From Cellulomonas sp. ES6 (GTDB lineage Bacteria; Actinomycetota; Actinomycetes; Actinomycetales; Cellulomonadaceae), in NCBI RefSeq assembly GCF_030053835.1, contig NZ_CP125655.1:2418001-2482000 (forward strand): a DNA stretch of 64,000 nt. The letters run 5' to 3'. The notes under the pieces were generated by a model, which saw only the letters and a program-made list of their open reading frames with translations, was not told the DNA's origin and ran no database searches. Numbering within the stretch: position 1 is the first letter of the stretch; each line of letters begins with the position of its first letter. Below are positions 22,631 through 31,191 of this stretch, in pieces. The translations under genes were made by a program, and so were the position numbers.

Positions 22631-24054
22631 CCGACGAACGGGCTCGACGCCGTCGTGACCGGGGTGCCGTCCGACCCCGTGACGAGCGACCCGTCCGGCA
22701 GCCCGGGCGGCACCGCGTACAGCCCCGACGCGGTGTGCTGCAGGTACTCCATCAGCCCGTCGTCGCGCGACAGCCGGTTCTGCATCGGGATGTAGTGGGT
22801 GCGCGGGTCCGTGACGAACGCCAGGAAGAACAGCCCCGCGTCCAGCCGGCCCAGCGAGTCGTTGCCGTCCGTGAAGTTGTAGCCGCGCCGCAGCATCCGC
22901 ACCCCCGCGTTCTGCGTCGGGTGCGCCAGGAACACGTGGCTGTCCACCGGGATGAGCGGCCGGCCCTCGCGGCCGGTGACCGCGAAGTCCGGCTCGGTGA
23001 ACTCGGTGCCGCCGGACAGCGGCGCGCCCTCGCCCTTGGTGCGGCCCACGACGGCCTCCTGCTCGCGCAGCGACGTGCGGTCCCAGGTCTCGATGGTCAT
23101 CCGGATGCGACGCGCCACCAGGTAGCTGCCGCCGGTCATCCACGCCGTCGCGGGGGTGGTCGCGCTCGCGGGCACCCAGACGTGCGCCTCGACGTCGGAC
23201 TCCTCCTCGGACTTGAGGTTGGCGGTGCCGTCCTTGAACCCGAACAGGTTGCGGGGGGTGGCCTGCGCCGACGAGGTGGACGACGTGCGGCCGTAGCCGA
23301 GCTGCGTCCAGCGGATGGTGGCGGCGCCGAACGCCGCGCGGGACAGGTTGCGGATGGCGTGCACCGCCACCTGCGGGTCGTCCGCGCAGGCCTGCACCAC
23401 CAGGTCGCCGTCGGAGCGCGCCGGGTCGAGCCGGTCGCCCGGGAAGTGCGGCAGCTCGACCAGCGCGTCCGGCAGGTGCGCGGCCAGCCCGAACCGGTCG
23501 GTGCCCGCGTCCGCCCCCACGAACAGGGACCGCCCGAACCCGAACGTGATCGTCAGCCCCGCGGCCGGCAGGTCGGCGGCCTCGCCCGTGTCGTCCGGCG
23601 GCGCGTCGTACGGGCCGGACGCCGGTCCGTACGGTCCGGCGGACAGGCCCTGCGTCAGGCGGGCCGCGATCGTCGTCCAGCGCTGGAGCAGGGCCACCAG
23701 CTCGGCGCGGTCCGTGGTCGTGACGTCGAACGCCGCCAGGTAGAGGCGGTCCTGGGCGGGCGTGACGATGCCCGCCTGGTGCGCGCCGGTGAACGGGTAG
23801 GTCGTCGCGGCCGCACCGGTACCCGGCGCCGGGGTCGCCGCCGCCCGGCCCGCGCCGTACCCGGCCACGCCGCCCGCCACGGCCCCGAGCGCCGCGCCGC
23901 CCAGCAGCCCGCCGCCCAGCAGGGCGCGCCGGGACAGCCCCCGACGGGGCGGCGGGGTGCCGGCACCCGTCGTGGGCGCCGGCTCCGCCGCCGCGGGGTC
24001 GGTCGCGTCGCCGGGCACGGGGGAGCCGGGCCGGTGGTCGGTGGGGTCGGGCAC
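22609..24054 (-). CDS. efeB: Dyp-type haem peroxidase / deferrochelatase EfeB
   Basis: A 481-residue Tat-exported peroxidase. After a Pro/Ala-rich N-terminus, the twin-arginine signal SRRALLGGG precedes a Gly/Ala hydrophobic stretch (about 40-70). The peroxidase core has the distal catalytic motif GFKDGTANL (GXXDG) and the proximal haem His in VDSHVFLAHP. In EfeUOB systems EfeB works outside the membrane, oxidising ferrous iron for the EfeU permease or recovering iron from haem. It is the third gene of efeUOB; AGGAAGGA lies 9 nt before the GTG. Iron control is expected from the box at 26285-26303. Confidence 0.93.
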   Translation of the reverse strand: MPDPTDHRPGSPVPGDATDPAAAEPAPTTGAGTPPPRRGLSRRALLGGGLLGGAALGAVAGGVAGYGAGRAAATPAPGTGAAATTYPFTGAHQAGIVTPAQDRLYLAAFDVTTTDRAELVALLQRWTTIAARLTQGLSAGPYGPASGPYDAPPDDTGEAADLPAAGLTITFGFGRSLFVGADAGTDRFGLAAHLPDALVELPHFPGDRLDPARSDGDLVVQACADDPQVAVHAIRNLSRAAFGAATIRWTQLGYGRTSSTSSAQATPRNLFGFKDGTANLKSEEESDVEAHVWVPASATTPATAWMTGGSYLVARRIRMTIETWDRTSLREQEAVVGRTKGEGAPLSGGTEFTEPDFAVTGREGRPLIPVDSHVFLAHPTQNAGVRMLRRGYNFTDGNDSLGRLDAGLFFLAFVTDPRTHYIPMQNRLSRDDGLMEYLQHTASGLYAVPPGLPDGSLVTGSDGTPVTTASSPFVGQDLFAG

Positions 24055-24082
24055 GGGCGGCGTCCTTCCTGCGCGGCGGGCG

Positions 24083-25273
24083 TCAGGCGCCGGTGACGAC
24101 GGCGGTCAGCCGGGACAGCGGCTCCGACAGCGCGTCGACGCCGGTCGCGAGCTCCTTGACCTGCTGGTCCGTCAGCGTGTCGTAGCCCACGAAGCCCGTG
24201 TCCACGGAGCCGTACTGCGCCAGCAGGCCGTCCAGGGCGGCGAGCTGCTCGGTGAGCGCGGCCGCCAGGTCCGGGTCCTCCTCCTCGACGACGTCCGCCA
24301 GCACCTCGTACGCCACGCGCGCGCCGTCCACGTTCGCCTGGAAGTCCCACAGGTCGGTGTGCGACCAGATCTCCTCCTCGCCGGTGACCTTGCCGGTCGC
24401 GACCTCGTCCAGCAGCTCCTTGGCGCCGTTGGCGATCTGGAACGCCTCGAACGTGAAGTCCGGGTCGTTCACCTGGTCCACGAGGTCCTGCGTCCAGCCC
24501 ACCAGGTCCTCCGCGGCCGACGCCCGCTCCTCGGGGGTCAGCGGCACGTAGGTCACGCCCCCGTTGTCGGCGGGGGCCGGCGGCCACAGGTCCTTCTCGA
24601 GGTAGTGCCAGCCGCTCCAGACCTGCCCCTCCTCGAGGTCGGCCTCGCGGGCGTCGGTCAGCGGGTCGAGGTCGCCGAACGACTCCGCGACCGGCTCGAC
24701 GCGCTCCCAGTGCACCCGCGTCGCCGCGTACAGCGCGCGGGCCGTGTCGTCGTCACCGGCGGTGTACGCGGCGGCGAACTCCTGCGTCCCCGCGATGAGC
24801 GCGCCGACCTGGTCCTTCACGTACGCCACGTACTGGGCCTCGGCGTCCGCGAGCTGGGCGGCCACGTCGCCCGTCGGCCCGACCTGCGCGCCGGAGTCGG
24901 TGACCGTGAACTCGGACCGGATGCCGTCGCCGACCATGCCCGGCTTGCAGGCGGTGTAGTACGTGCCGGGGCGCACCTGCACCACGAGGTCGCGGGTGAT
25001 GCCGGGCCCGATGTTCTCCACCTCGGACACCACGCGCAGGCCGTCGTCGCCCAGCAGGTAGAACTCGGTCACGTCCGAGCCGTCGTTGGTGACCTGGAAC
25101 GTCAGCGTGCCGCTCGGTGCCGTGGCGGCGGAGACCTCGCAGGCGTCCGCGGTGCTGCTCACGGTGAGCGCCCCCGCGGACGCCCCGGCCTCCGGGGCGT
25201 CGTTGTCGACGCAGGCGGCGAGCGGCAGGACGAGGGCGGCGAGCGCGAGCGCGCCGACGGTGGTGCGGGACAT
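24083..25273 (-). CDS. efeO: Iron uptake lipoprotein EfeO (cupredoxin + M75 peptidase-like)
   Basis: A 396-residue lipoprotein with lipobox LAAC (Cys21). The N-terminal cupredoxin-like domain (about 35-135) is followed by the imelysin/M75 domain with the diagnostic HXXE motif, GWHYLEKDLW. EfeO is thought to bind iron and hand it to EfeU, working with the EfeB peroxidase. The ATG at 25273 has AGGAGT in front and gives a full signal peptide; the frame extends upstream into the efeU region but that is not coding. It lies 28 bp before efeB and 110 bp after efeU. Confidence 0.94.
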   Translation of the reverse strand: MSRTTVGALALAALVLPLAACVDNDAPEAGASAGALTVSSTADACEVSAATAPSGTLTFQVTNDGSDVTEFYLLGDDGLRVVSEVENIGPGITRDLVVQVRPGTYYTACKPGMVGDGIRSEFTVTDSGAQVGPTGDVAAQLADAEAQYVAYVKDQVGALIAGTQEFAAAYTAGDDDTARALYAATRVHWERVEPVAESFGDLDPLTDAREADLEEGQVWSGWHYLEKDLWPPAPADNGGVTYVPLTPEERASAAEDLVGWTQDLVDQVNDPDFTFEAFQIANGAKELLDEVATGKVTGEEEIWSHTDLWDFQANVDGARVAYEVLADVVEEEDPDLAAALTEQLAALDGLLAQYGSVDTGFVGYDTLTDQQVKELATGVDALSEPLSRLTAVVTGA

Positions 25274-25383
25274 GGGACTCCTCGTGGGTGGCAGGACGGG
25301 TCGGTGGGAGGGGCTCGTGGCGGCGCGCGGAGCGGCCGGCCGGGAGCCGACGGGTGCGTCGTGGGGCGGCGGGCCGCCCGGCC

Positions 25384-26241
25384 TCAGGACGCGGCGGCGG
25401 GCTCGGCGGCGCGCGGCACGGCGGGCGGCGCGGGCCGGTGGCCCCAGGTGGTGCGGACGAAGACCGTCAGCACGGGGACGACGTACGCCACCCACGCGAC
25501 GAGCTGCAGCCAGGTGGTGGCGGGCGTGAAGTTGAGGACGCCCTTGAGCAGCGTCCCGTACCAGCTGCTCGGCGGGACGGCCGCCGAGACGTCGAACGCG
25601 AGGTCGTTCAGGCCGGGCAGGATCCCGGCCTCCTGCAGGTCGTGGACGCCGTACGCGAGCACGCCGGCGGCGACCAGCACCAGGAACAGCCCGGTCCACG
25701 CGAAGAACCGCCGCAGGTCCAGGCGGACGGCCCCGCGGTACGTCAGCCACGCGAGGGCGACGGCGGTGAGGATGCCGAGCCCGGCGCCGAGCAGCGGTGC
25801 GGCCGTGCCGTCGGAGGTCGCCTGGGCGCCGGCCCAGAGGAACAGCGCCGTCTCCAGCCCCTCGCGGCCCACGGCGAGCAGGGCGACGACGACCACGGCC
25901 CCGCGCCCGGCGGCCACCGCGTCGTCGAGCCGGTGGTGCAGGTCGGCCTTGAGGTGGCGGGCGGTGCGCGCCATCCAGAAGATCATCCAGGTGATGAGGC
26001 CGACGGCGACGATCGAGAGGGTGCCGCCGATCGCCTCCTGCGCCTCGAACGACAGGCCGCGCGGCCCGAACGTGAGCAGGGCGCCGAACCCGAGCGACAC
26101 CGCGACGGCGACGCCCACGCCGGTCCAGAGGGCGGGCAGCAGGTGCCGTCGGTCGGTGCGCACCAGGTACGCCACGAGGATGCTCACGACGAGCGCGGCC
26201 TCGAGGCCCTCGCGCAGGCCGATCAGGTAGTTGGCGACCAT
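25384..26241 (-). CDS. efeU: Ferrous iron permease EfeU (FTR1 family)
   Basis: A 285-residue membrane protein with seven predicted helices and the two iron-binding REXXE motifs of FTR1 permeases: LREGLEAALV near residue 10 and VGREGLETALFLW about residue 130. It imports iron after oxidation by EfeB. It is the first gene of efeUOB and sits below an IdeR/DtxR-type box that contains its -10. The C-terminus is Pro/Ala-rich. There is no frameshift, unlike the cryptic efeU of E. coli K-12. Confidence 0.94.
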   Translation of the reverse strand: MVANYLIGLREGLEAALVVSILVAYLVRTDRRHLLPALWTGVGVAVAVSLGFGALLTFGPRGLSFEAQEAIGGTLSIVAVGLITWMIFWMARTARHLKADLHHRLDDAVAAGRGAVVVVALLAVGREGLETALFLWAGAQATSDGTAAPLLGAGLGILTAVALAWLTYRGAVRLDLRRFFAWTGLFLVLVAAGVLAYGVHDLQEAGILPGLNDLAFDVSAAVPPSSWYGTLLKGVLNFTPATTWLQLVAWVAYVVPVLTVFVRTTWGHRPAPPAVPRAAEPAAAS

Positions 26242-26284
26242 CGGGCAACCTTCGTTCCGGCCGTCGGCCCGTCCGACGGCAGGG

Positions 26285-26303
26285 GAAGGTTAGCCTGCCC
26301 TCA
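26285..26303 (-). promoter_or_regulatory. IdeR/DtxR-type iron box over the efeU promoter
   Basis: The minus strand reads TGAGGGCAGGCTAACCTTC, matching 14 of 19 positions of the actinobacterial IdeR consensus TTAGGTTAGGCTAACCTAA, with the core AGGCTAACCT intact. The likely -10 TAACCT (26287-26292) lies inside it, so iron-loaded IdeR would block transcription. Confidence 0.75.
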
Positions 26304-26337
26304 CCTCGGTGCGACAGGGGTCCGAGGGGTGGGACGT

Positions 26338-26361
26338 CCGCGGGCCCGCGCCGGGCCGCGG
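26338..26361. terminator. Hairpin downstream of the PhzF gene
   Basis: CCGCGG (26338-26343) and CCCG (26345-26348) pair with CGGG and CCGCGG (26352-26361), with one bulged G and a 3-nt loop. It lies just past the PhzF stop on the minus strand and upstream of the efeU promoter, so it insulates the two. Confidence 0.5.
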
Positions 26362-26366
26362 GGGCC

Positions 26367-27203
26367 TCAGAGGTGCACGGTGCCCTCGACGCACGTCACG
26401 GTGCCGCCGCCCACCCAGACCGTCCCGGACGCGTCGCGCTCCACGTGCACCCGGCCGGCGCGTCCCAGCACGGTGCCCTGCGCGGCGACGTACGAGGCGG
26501 GGGCCCGGCCCGTGCCCGTCAGCCACTGCGCCACGACCGCGTTGAGCGAGCCGGTGACCGGGTCCTCGCCGATGCCGAGGTCCCCGACGAACGCCCGCAC
26601 CTCGAACGCCGCCTCCGCCCCCGGCGGGTACGGACCCACGACGCCGACGTGCGCCCCGCCCAGGGCCGCCCCGTCCGGCCGCAGCGCCAGCACCCGCTCC
26701 GCGGAGTCCAGCAGCAGGATGTTCCAGCGGGGCCCGTTGTCCACGAACCGGTGGTCGACGACCGCGCCGTCCGGCAGGTCCAGCGCGGCGACGGCGCGCC
26801 GCAGCACGTCGGGCGGCACCGGCGTGTCCGCGAGCGGCTCCGGCGCCGCGAACCGCAGGCCGTCCTCCCCGCGGCGCAGCAGCACCCGCCCCACCCCGCA
26901 CTCCTGCACGACGTCCGCCCCCGCCGGCCTGCCGCCCGCCGCGAGCCAGGCGTGGCACGACCCCAGCGTCGGGTGCCCGGCGAACGGCAGCTCGCCGCCC
27001 GGCGTGAAGATCCGCAGCCGGTAGTCCGCACCCGGAAGCGTCGGCGCCAGCAGGAACGTGGTCTCCGACAGGTTGGTCCAGCGGGCGAACGCCGCCATCT
27101 GCGCGTCCGTGAGCCCGTCGGCGTTGTGCACCACGGCCACCGGGTTCCCGAGCAGCGGCTCGGTGGTGAAGACGTCGACCTGGCTGAAGCGGCGCGTGGG
27201 CAT
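26367..27203 (-). CDS. PhzF-family isomerase-like protein
   Basis: A 278-residue protein of the PhzF/diaminopimelate-epimerase-fold family. It starts with the family pattern FSQVDVFTTEPLLGNPVAVV, has the catalytic-region Glu in NLSETTFLL (about 46), PFAGHPTLGS (about 75-85) and the C-terminal GEDPVTGSLNA. Members catalyse proton shifts or isomerisations; the substrate of this one is unknown and no phenazine genes are present. The ATG at 27203 is leaderless (TAGCGT 7 nt away). It is divergent from the Gfo/Idh gene with only 48 bp between starts. Confidence 0.9.
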   Translation of the reverse strand: MPTRRFSQVDVFTTEPLLGNPVAVVHNADGLTDAQMAAFARWTNLSETTFLLAPTLPGADYRLRIFTPGGELPFAGHPTLGSCHAWLAAGGRPAGADVVQECGVGRVLLRRGEDGLRFAAPEPLADTPVPPDVLRRAVAALDLPDGAVVDHRFVDNGPRWNILLLDSAERVLALRPDGAALGGAHVGVVGPYPPGAEAAFEVRAFVGDLGIGEDPVTGSLNAVVAQWLTGTGRAPASYVAAQGTVLGRAGRVHVERDASGTVWVGGGTVTCVEGTVHL

Positions 27204-27251
27204 GCCGCCCACGCTACGACGGCGGCGGTGGCGCCGGGCTAGGGTGCCGCC
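27204..27251. promoter_or_regulatory. Compact divergent promoter with two leaderless -10 elements
   Basis: In 48 bp there are two -10 hexamers facing outward: TAGCGT on the minus strand (27211-27216), 7 nt before the PhzF ATG, and TAGGGT on the plus strand (27240-27245), 6 nt before the Gfo/Idh ATG. Neither gene has a Shine-Dalgarno sequence. The two -35 regions must overlap, so the promoters may compete. Confidence 0.5.
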
Positions 27252-28238
27252 ATGTCGACGGTGCGTCTCGGGGTCCTCGGTGCGGCCCGCATCCTGCACG
27301 ACGCGGTGGCGGCCCCGGCCGCCGCCGTCCCGGAGGTCGAGGTGGTGGCGATCGCCGCGCGCGACCGCGACCGGGCGGAGGCGACCGCGCGGCGCGAGGG
27401 CATCCCGCGCGTGCTCGGCTCGTACGACGAGCTGCTCGCCGACCCCGACGTCGACGCGGTCTACGTGCCCACCCCCGCCGCGCTGCACGGCGTGTGGGTG
27501 CGCCGCGCGATCGAGGCGGGCAAGCACGTGCTGTGCGAGAAGCCGTTCACGGCGGACGCGGCCGAGGCGGAGGACGTCGCCGCGCTCGCGGACGGCACCG
27601 GCCTGGTGGTCATGGAGGCGTTCCACTCCCAGCACCACCCGCTGTGGCCCCGGGTGCGGGCGCTGCTCGACGACGGTGCGATCGGCCAGGTGCGCCGGGC
27701 GGAGGCCGACTTCTGCGTGAGCATCCCCGACCGCTCCGACATCCGCTGGCAGGAGTCGATGGGCGGCGGCGCGCTCATGGACCTGGGCGTGTACCCGCTG
27801 CGGATGCTCACCGTGCTGTTCGGGACCCCGCAGGTGCGGTCCGCGACGGCGGACGACGTCGACGGCGTCGACGCGTCCATCGAGGTGCTGCTCGACCTCC
27901 CCGGCCGCGTGGAGGGCACGGTGCGCGCGAGCATGGTCGCGCAGGAGCCGAGCGTCCGGGCGCGCATCGAGGGCACCGCCGGCACGCTCGTCGTGCACGC
28001 GCCGTACGCCCCGCAGCACGGCGGCCGGATCGTGGTGGAGCGTGACGGCGGCACGGTCGAGGAGGCCGCGGACCCCGCGCCGTCGTACGTGTGCATGCTG
28101 CGGACGTTCGCGGACGCGGTGCTGCGCGGCGCCGACCCGGTGTCCGGCACGGCCCGGGCGGTCGAGGCGATGCGGACCGTCGACGCGGCGTACCGCGCGG
28201 CGGGCATGGCGCCCCGGCAGCCGGCGCCGCTCGACTGA
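27252..28238 (+). CDS. Gfo/Idh/MocA-family NAD(P)-dependent oxidoreductase
   Basis: A 328-residue oxidoreductase with a Rossmann fold (LGVLGAARIL), the catalytic-region EKPFTADAAEAE (Lys of the EKP motif about residue 96) and the C-terminal domain marker GGGALMDLGVYPLRML. Family members oxidise or reduce sugars, inositols or cyclic diols (for example trans-dihydrodiol dehydrogenase-like and xylose dehydrogenase-like enzymes); the order of motifs fits the dihydrodiol/glucose-fructose-oxidoreductase-like branch but the substrate is not assignable. It is cytoplasmic and monocistronic. Confidence 0.9.
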   Translation: MSTVRLGVLGAARILHDAVAAPAAAVPEVEVVAIAARDRDRAEATARREGIPRVLGSYDELLADPDVDAVYVPTPAALHGVWVRRAIEAGKHVLCEKPFTADAAEAEDVAALADGTGLVVMEAFHSQHHPLWPRVRALLDDGAIGQVRRAEADFCVSIPDRSDIRWQESMGGGALMDLGVYPLRMLTVLFGTPQVRSATADDVDGVDASIEVLLDLPGRVEGTVRASMVAQEPSVRARIEGTAGTLVVHAPYAPQHGGRIVVERDGGTVEEAADPAPSYVCMLRTFADAVLRGADPVSGTARAVEAMRTVDAAYRAAGMAPRQPAPLD

Positions 28239-28272
28239 CCCGCCGGGCCGGGCCGCCGACGGCGGAGGCGGG
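28239..28272. terminator. Hairpin between Gfo/Idh and APC permease genes
   Basis: CCCGCC (28239-28244) with GGCGGG (28267-28272) encloses CCGCC/GGCGG. It fills most of the 43-bp gap between two convergent stops. Weakly supported. Confidence 0.35.
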
Positions 28273-28281
28273 CTCCCGCGC

Positions 28282-29592
28282 TCAGGCGCCGCGCCGCCGC
28301 CGGAGCCGCTGCGTGACGACCCTCCCCAGCACGCCGACGGCGACCACCGCGAGCCCCCCGAGCACCGACGCGGGCGGCAGCGTGACGGCCAGCGCCACGC
28401 ACCCCGCCGCCCCGAGCACCTGGACCGCCCGCGGGAACCGCCGGTGCGGGCGGTCCTGCGTGAGCGCGGCCAGGTTCGCGACCAGGTAGTAGAGCAGGAC
28501 CCCGAACGACGAGAACCCGATGGCCCCGCGCAGGTCGACGGTCGCCACCAGCACCGCGACCACGAGGCCGAGCACCACCTCGGCGTGGTGCGGGACGCGC
28601 GTCCCGGGGTGCACGGCGGCGAGCGTCCGCGGCAGGTCGCCCTCCCGCGCCATCGCGAGGGCGGTCCGGCTGACCCCGGCGACGAGCGCGAGCAGGGCCC
28701 CCAGCGCGGCCGCGGTCGCCCCCACGCGGACCACGGCCCCGGCCCCGGGCAGCCCGCTCGCGTCGGCGAGCGCCGCCAGCGGTGCGCGCGACGCCGCCGT
28801 CGCCTCCGGCCCGAGCACGGTCAGCAGCGCGACGGCGACGGCGGCGTACACGAGCACCGCGAGCCCGAGCGCCCCCTGGATCGCCCGCGGGACGGTCCGG
28901 GCCGGGTCCCGGACCTCCTCGCCCATCGTCGCGATGCGGGCGTACCCCGCGAACGCGAAGAACAGCAGGCCGGCCGAGCCGAGCACGCCGCCGGCGCCGA
29001 CGTCCGGGCCGCCCGTCCACGCCCGGTCCCACGACGGGTCCCCGCCGGCGAGCCCGCCCACGACCACCACCGCGAGCGCGGTCAGCGCGACGGCCACCAC
29101 CACGCGCGTCAGCCGGGCCGTGCGCGTCACGCCCCGCAGGTTCACCGCCGTGAGCGCGAGCACCGCCAGCACGGCCGCGGGCCGCTGCCACGCCACCGGC
29201 ACGGCGTACGCGGCGAACGTCAGCGCCATCGCGGCGCACGAGGCCGTCTTCCCGATGACGAACGACCACCCGGCGAGGAACCCCCACCACGGTCCGAGGC
29301 GCTCGCGGCCGTAGACGTAGGTCCCGCCGGACGTCGGGTACTGCGCCGCGAGCTGCGCGGAGGACGTCGCGTTGGCGTACGCGACCACGGCGGCGACGCC
29401 GAGGCCCACCAGCAGCCCGGTGCCCGCGGCGGCGGCCGCCGGGGCGAACGCGGCGAACACCCCCGCGCCGACCATCGACCCGAGCCCGATGACGACGGCG
29501 TCCCCCGTGCCGAGCCGTCGCACCAGGGACGCCGGGTGGGTGGCCTGCTGCCGCTCGCGCATGGGACCAGTGTGCCCGCCGCGTGTACTCAC
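28282..29592 (-). CDS. APC-superfamily amino acid permease
   Basis: A 436-residue integral membrane protein with about 12 predicted helices. It has the APC opening VIGLGSMVGAGVFAAFAPAA (the GXG substrate-binding kink in helix 1), a second conserved region YPTSGGTYVYGRERLGPWWG and FFAFAGYARIATMGEEVRDP. It imports or exchanges an amino acid or polyamine; specificity is unknown. Start: the GTG at 29592 has GAGGGG just upstream, while the ATG at 29562 (10 residues shorter) lacks a site; either gives a complete first helix. Confidence 0.88.
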   Translation of the reverse strand: MSTRGGHTGPMRERQQATHPASLVRRLGTGDAVVIGLGSMVGAGVFAAFAPAAAAAGTGLLVGLGVAAVVAYANATSSAQLAAQYPTSGGTYVYGRERLGPWWGFLAGWSFVIGKTASCAAMALTFAAYAVPVAWQRPAAVLAVLALTAVNLRGVTRTARLTRVVVAVALTALAVVVVGGLAGGDPSWDRAWTGGPDVGAGGVLGSAGLLFFAFAGYARIATMGEEVRDPARTVPRAIQGALGLAVLVYAAVAVALLTVLGPEATAASRAPLAALADASGLPGAGAVVRVGATAAALGALLALVAGVSRTALAMAREGDLPRTLAAVHPGTRVPHHAEVVLGLVVAVLVATVDLRGAIGFSSFGVLLYYLVANLAALTQDRPHRRFPRAVQVLGAAGCVALAVTLPPASVLGGLAVVAVGVLGRVVTQRLRRRRGA

Positions 29593-29636
29593 CGGTCCCC
29601 TCGCCGGCCACCTAGGGCGGGCGCGACCGCGCCGGG

Positions 29637-29683
29637 GGCTACGCGTTCTCCACGCCGACGGGAGCCGATCATCCGGCGTAGCC
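29637..29683 (+). promoter_or_regulatory. Inverted repeat in the leader of the SipW-type operon
   Basis: GGCTACGC (29637-29644) is repeated in inverse form as GCGTAGCC (29676-29683) around a 31-nt insert. It lies about 155 nt upstream of the first SipW-type gene. It could be a structured RNA leader or a two-site operator; it does not match a known riboswitch that I can recall. Confidence 0.3.
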
Positions 29684-29709
29684 GCAGGTCAGCGCGCTAG
29701 GGGTCGCCC

Positions 29710-29721
29710 GGGTAGGTACCC
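29710..29721. promoter_or_regulatory. GGGTA-TACCC palindrome upstream of the SipW-type operon
   Basis: GGGTAGGTACCC has perfect 5-bp arms around GG. It is a possible operator or sigma-related site, 116 bp before the first ATG. No clear -10/-35 pair could be assigned in this 244-bp gap. Confidence 0.3.
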
Positions 29722-29836
29722 AGCGGGCCCGGTGAGCAGGTCGGAGGTCCCTGATCGTGTGACAGCCGCAGCGAGGTCCGCCCCCCGGCGCGCCGCGCTC
29801 ACCACTCCTGCTGACGCTCTGGAAGGAGCACCTCTG

Positions 29837-30505
29837 ATGGCTTCTGCCCGTACCCGCCTCGTCCTGTCGATCGGCGCCGTGGCCGGCGTCGGCGCCCTCG
29901 TGACGGCCGCGACGTTCACGGACTTCGCGAACCTGAACCTCGGCGACGGCACCGACGGCGGCGGCATCGGCTCCGGCCGCTTCAACATCCAGGTCGTCGG
30001 GACCGACGGCGCCGGCATGCCGGTCCCCGGCACCTGGCAGGAGGCGAACCTGCCCGAGGGCGTCGACATCGCCGTCCCGGGCGCCGACTCGATCACGCCC
30101 GGCACGACCATCGAGGTCGACCTCCCGTACCGCAACGCCTCCACCTCGCTCGGCGCGGACATCGACCTGTGGCTCAAGGAGGTCCCGGGCCGCACGTCGA
30201 CCCCGGCGTACCTCGACGCGCTGCGCTTCACCATCCTGGACGGCACCGGCGCCACGCTCGTCAGCGACGTGACGTTCGACGAGCTCGACGCGAGCACCTC
30301 GGCGGAGAAGATCAGCCTGACCGACGCCCTCGCGAACGCCGAGCTCGCCGCCGGCGCGGAGGACTCGATCACGGTCCAGGTCTCCCTGGCGGACTACGAC
30401 GCCGACAACGACAGCGGCGACGCGGACGGCCTGACCAACGACGTGCTCAACGGCGGCGTGGCGTACGTCCAGCTGCACTGGGACGCGGTCTCGACCGCCG
30501 AGTGA
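29837..30505 (+). CDS. SipW-type signal-peptide exported protein (operon gene 1)
   Basis: A 222-residue secreted protein. The N-terminus (basic, then LVLSIGAVAGVGALVTAATF, then TDFANLNLGDGT) has the look of SipW-cognate signal peptides, as in TasA/camelysin and the actinobacterial alternate-signal families, where cleavage is by an ER-type signal peptidase. The rest is acidic and beta-rich (DLPYRNASTSLGADIDLWLKEV), with an Asp-rich DYDADNDSGDADGL stretch that could bind calcium. GGAAGGAGC lies 8 nt before the ATG. It heads a six-gene block of related exported proteins ending in such a peptidase. A large hairpin after its stop suggests it is made in excess, as for a structural subunit. Confidence 0.82.
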   Translation: MASARTRLVLSIGAVAGVGALVTAATFTDFANLNLGDGTDGGGIGSGRFNIQVVGTDGAGMPVPGTWQEANLPEGVDIAVPGADSITPGTTIEVDLPYRNASTSLGADIDLWLKEVPGRTSTPAYLDALRFTILDGTGATLVSDVTFDELDASTSAEKISLTDALANAELAAGAEDSITVQVSLADYDADNDSGDADGLTNDVLNGGVAYVQLHWDAVSTAE

Positions 30506-30510
30506 CCGAC

Positions 30511-30545
30511 GCGGGCCCGCGGGCGGTCACCGCCCGCGGGCCCGC
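30511..30545 (+). terminator. Long perfect hairpin after operon gene 1
   Basis: A 17-bp perfect inverted repeat, GCGGGCCCGCGGGCGGT (30511-30527) and its complement (30529-30545), with essentially no spacer, starting 5 bp after the stop. It is the most stable hairpin in the window and probably a partial terminator or stabiliser that raises gene 1 product over the downstream genes. Confidence 0.65.
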
Positions 30546-30575
30546 GGCACCCCCGACACCCCTGGAGGAGAGCCG

Positions 30576-31178
30576 ATGCACCGGCGGATCATGCTGTCGT
30601 GGTGCGCCCTGGCCGGCGTCGCCGCGCTGACCACCGCCGCGGCGCTCACCGGCGGAGGCGAGCAGGACGTGCGCTTCTGGCCGGGCGCCGGGCACGACCT
30701 CGTGGTCGCCGGCTCGACCCGACCCGGGTGGGTGCCCTCGTCCGCGGACTGGGAGCAGGGCCGCCCGGAGGCCTACCGCATCGGGCTGGACCCCGCCGCC
30801 CGCGAGCTCGGCCCCGGCGGCGTCCTGGAGCTGCGGGTGGCGGCTCGGCACGGCGCCCACGACGCGCCGTCCGAGGTGCGGCTGGCGGTGACCGACCCGG
30901 ACGACCGGGGTGCCCGGACCGACCCGCGGACCGGCTCCCGCCTGGAGCTGTTCGACCAGCTCCACCTCCTCGTCGTCGACGCCGCCACGGGCGAGGTCCT
31001 CGTGGACGCGGGCCCCGGGAGCACCGCCGAGTCGCGGTCCGCCCGCTGGGGCGGCGTGTGGCAGCCCGGCGAGGTCCGGCTCGTCGACATCACCGTGACG
31101 GTGCCCGAGGAGCTCACCGACGCCTGGCAGGGCGCCGTCACCGACATCCAGGTCGACCTGGTCTCCGAGAGCGTCTGA
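30576..31178 (+). CDS. Exported protein of the SipW-type operon (gene 2)
   Basis: A 200-residue protein with an N-terminal export signal (HRRIMLSWCALAGVAALTTAAALTGG) followed by a beta-rich body with no recognised domain. It contains an LDPAARELGPGGVLELRVAA-type sandwich strand pattern shared loosely with the other proteins of the operon (long-range sequence FDQLHLLVVDAATGEVLVD). GGAGGA precedes the ATG. It starts 70 bp after gene 1, just past the long hairpin. It is likely a minor component of the same surface structure. Confidence 0.72.
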   Translation: MHRRIMLSWCALAGVAALTTAAALTGGGEQDVRFWPGAGHDLVVAGSTRPGWVPSSADWEQGRPEAYRIGLDPAARELGPGGVLELRVAARHGAHDAPSEVRLAVTDPDDRGARTDPRTGSRLELFDQLHLLVVDAATGEVLVDAGPGSTAESRSARWGGVWQPGEVRLVDITVTVPEELTDAWQGAVTDIQVDLVSESV

Positions 31179-31191
31179 GAGGACGACGACC

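Noticed and set aside
29637..29760. Possible second riboswitch in the SipW-operon leader
   Set aside because: It contains GCCGCAGGTCAGC, like part of the GEMM RNA at 52322, but lacks the GGGCAAACC and GACGCAAAGCC core, so it is not a c-di-GMP aptamer.
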